From positions 1-7,066 of the forward strand of contig JAFGFR010000246.1 in the NCBI GenBank assembly GCA_016930955.1: a stretch of 7,066 nt of DNA, read 5' to 3'. A program made the position numbers and the translations under genes. Source of the stretch: Victivallales bacterium. Lineage in GTDB: Bacteria; Verrucomicrobiota; Lentisphaeria; Victivallales; JAADHT01. The notes under the pieces were generated by a model that was given only the letters and a program-made list of their open reading frames with translations, made no database searches and was not told the DNA's origin. Below are positions 6,916 to 7,066 of this stretch, piece by piece; the stretch's first letter is position 1; every line of letters starts with the position of its first letter.

Positions 6916-6992
6916 GCCAATTTCAAAACTCTCCCAGAGCGTGCGGCATGCCATTTTGGCCGCGCGGCCACGGGGAGTTTTGAAATCGGCTC
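6914..6992. repeat. 79-bp palindromic intergenic repeat, overlapping the trpA stop
   Basis: The outer arms, 6914-6934 (beginning GAGCCAATTTCAAAAC) and 6972-6992 (ending GTTTTGAAATCGGCTC), are 21 bp each and pair at 19 of 21 positions. Between them lie two nested perfect palindromes, GGCATGCC (6945-6952) and TGGCCGCGCGGCCA (6957-6970). The whole could fold into a long GC-rich cruciform or RNA hairpin. The first two bases belong to the trpA stop codon TGA. A further arm lies at 7051 and a decayed copy at 1573, so this is a repeat family of the REP/BIME or MITE kind, though I cannot name it. As RNA it could act as a 3' stabiliser or terminator, but no U-tract follows; an A-run at 7002-7008 gives U residues only on the opposite strand. 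Confidence 0.85.
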
Positions 6993-7010
6993 CTCTGTGT
7001 GAAAAAAATG

Positions 7011-7038
7011 TTGTAAGATTATCCGAAGGGTTTATATT
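7011..7038 (+). promoter_or_regulatory. Possible promoter reading out of the right edge
   Basis: TTGTAA (7011-7016) and TATATT (7033-7038) are separated by 16 bases, in the AT-rich gap between two repeat arms. The -10 box matches consensus at five of six positions and the -35 at four of six. It would drive a gene beyond the window. Box matching by eye only. Confidence 0.3.
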
Positions 7039-7050
7039 GGTTGAGGAACG

Positions 7051-7066
7051 GAGCCAGTTTCAAAAC
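7051..7066 (+). repeat. Left arm of a further repeat copy, cut by the window edge
   Basis: GAGCCAGTTTCAAAAC matches the first 16 bases of the repeat at 6914 at 15 of 16 positions and has the same orientation, 137 bp downstream. Only the arm is inside the window. It is also nearly the inverse of the right arm at 6977-6993, so the two inner arms could pair around a 56-base loop. Confidence 0.7.

Noticed and set aside
6914..7066. Repeat arms read as a CRISPR array.
   Set aside because: The copies are long nested palindromes 137 bp apart with no regular 30-40 bp spacers and no cas genes nearby.

Overview
The window reads as ordinary bacterial chromosome of moderate GC, with six protein genes and short gaps. 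The Minf_1886-family gene and the form of the TrpA active-site region (ADGxxNQ where most bacteria have ADGPxIQ) suggest a member of the PVC superphylum (Verrucomicrobia, Lentisphaerae, Kiritimatiellota or relatives). This placement is an inference from family knowledge; there is no rRNA or marker gene here to confirm it.

Layout. At the left (47-1567, +) lies a sugar-porter-type MFS transporter whose reading frame is still open at the window edge, so its true start may lie upstream. It converges with a two-gene minus-strand unit: a 145-residue Minf_1886-family protein (4810-4373) followed after 49 bp by an 856-residue two-repeat M16 zinc metallopeptidase (4323-1753). The gap between the converging genes (1568-1752) holds what looks like a decayed copy of a palindromic repeat. 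Divergent from the Minf_1886 gene, across a 258-bp intergenic region, is a plus-strand unit with a good sigma70-type promoter: a stand-alone response-regulator receiver domain (5069-5458), an ISOC1/2-like isochorismatase-fold hydrolase (5475-6062) and the tryptophan synthase alpha chain trpA (6079-6915, TTG start). Gaps of only 16 bp separate these three, so they are probably co-transcribed. After trpA comes a 79-bp palindromic intergenic repeat that overlaps the trpA stop codon, then about 60 bp with a possible outward promoter, then the arm of a further copy cut off by the window edge.

How the genes relate. TrpA makes indole from indole-3-glycerol phosphate and needs TrpB, which is not in the window, so trpA is separated from trpB at least on its upstream side. 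No evident biochemical pathway links the receiver protein, the hydrolase and TrpA; the grouping may be simple transcriptional packing. The same is true of the peptidase and the Minf_1886 protein. I did not find a defence system, CRISPR array, RNA gene, insertion sequence or phage gene. The least explained signal is the palindromic repeat family that sits right at the stop codons of two genes.
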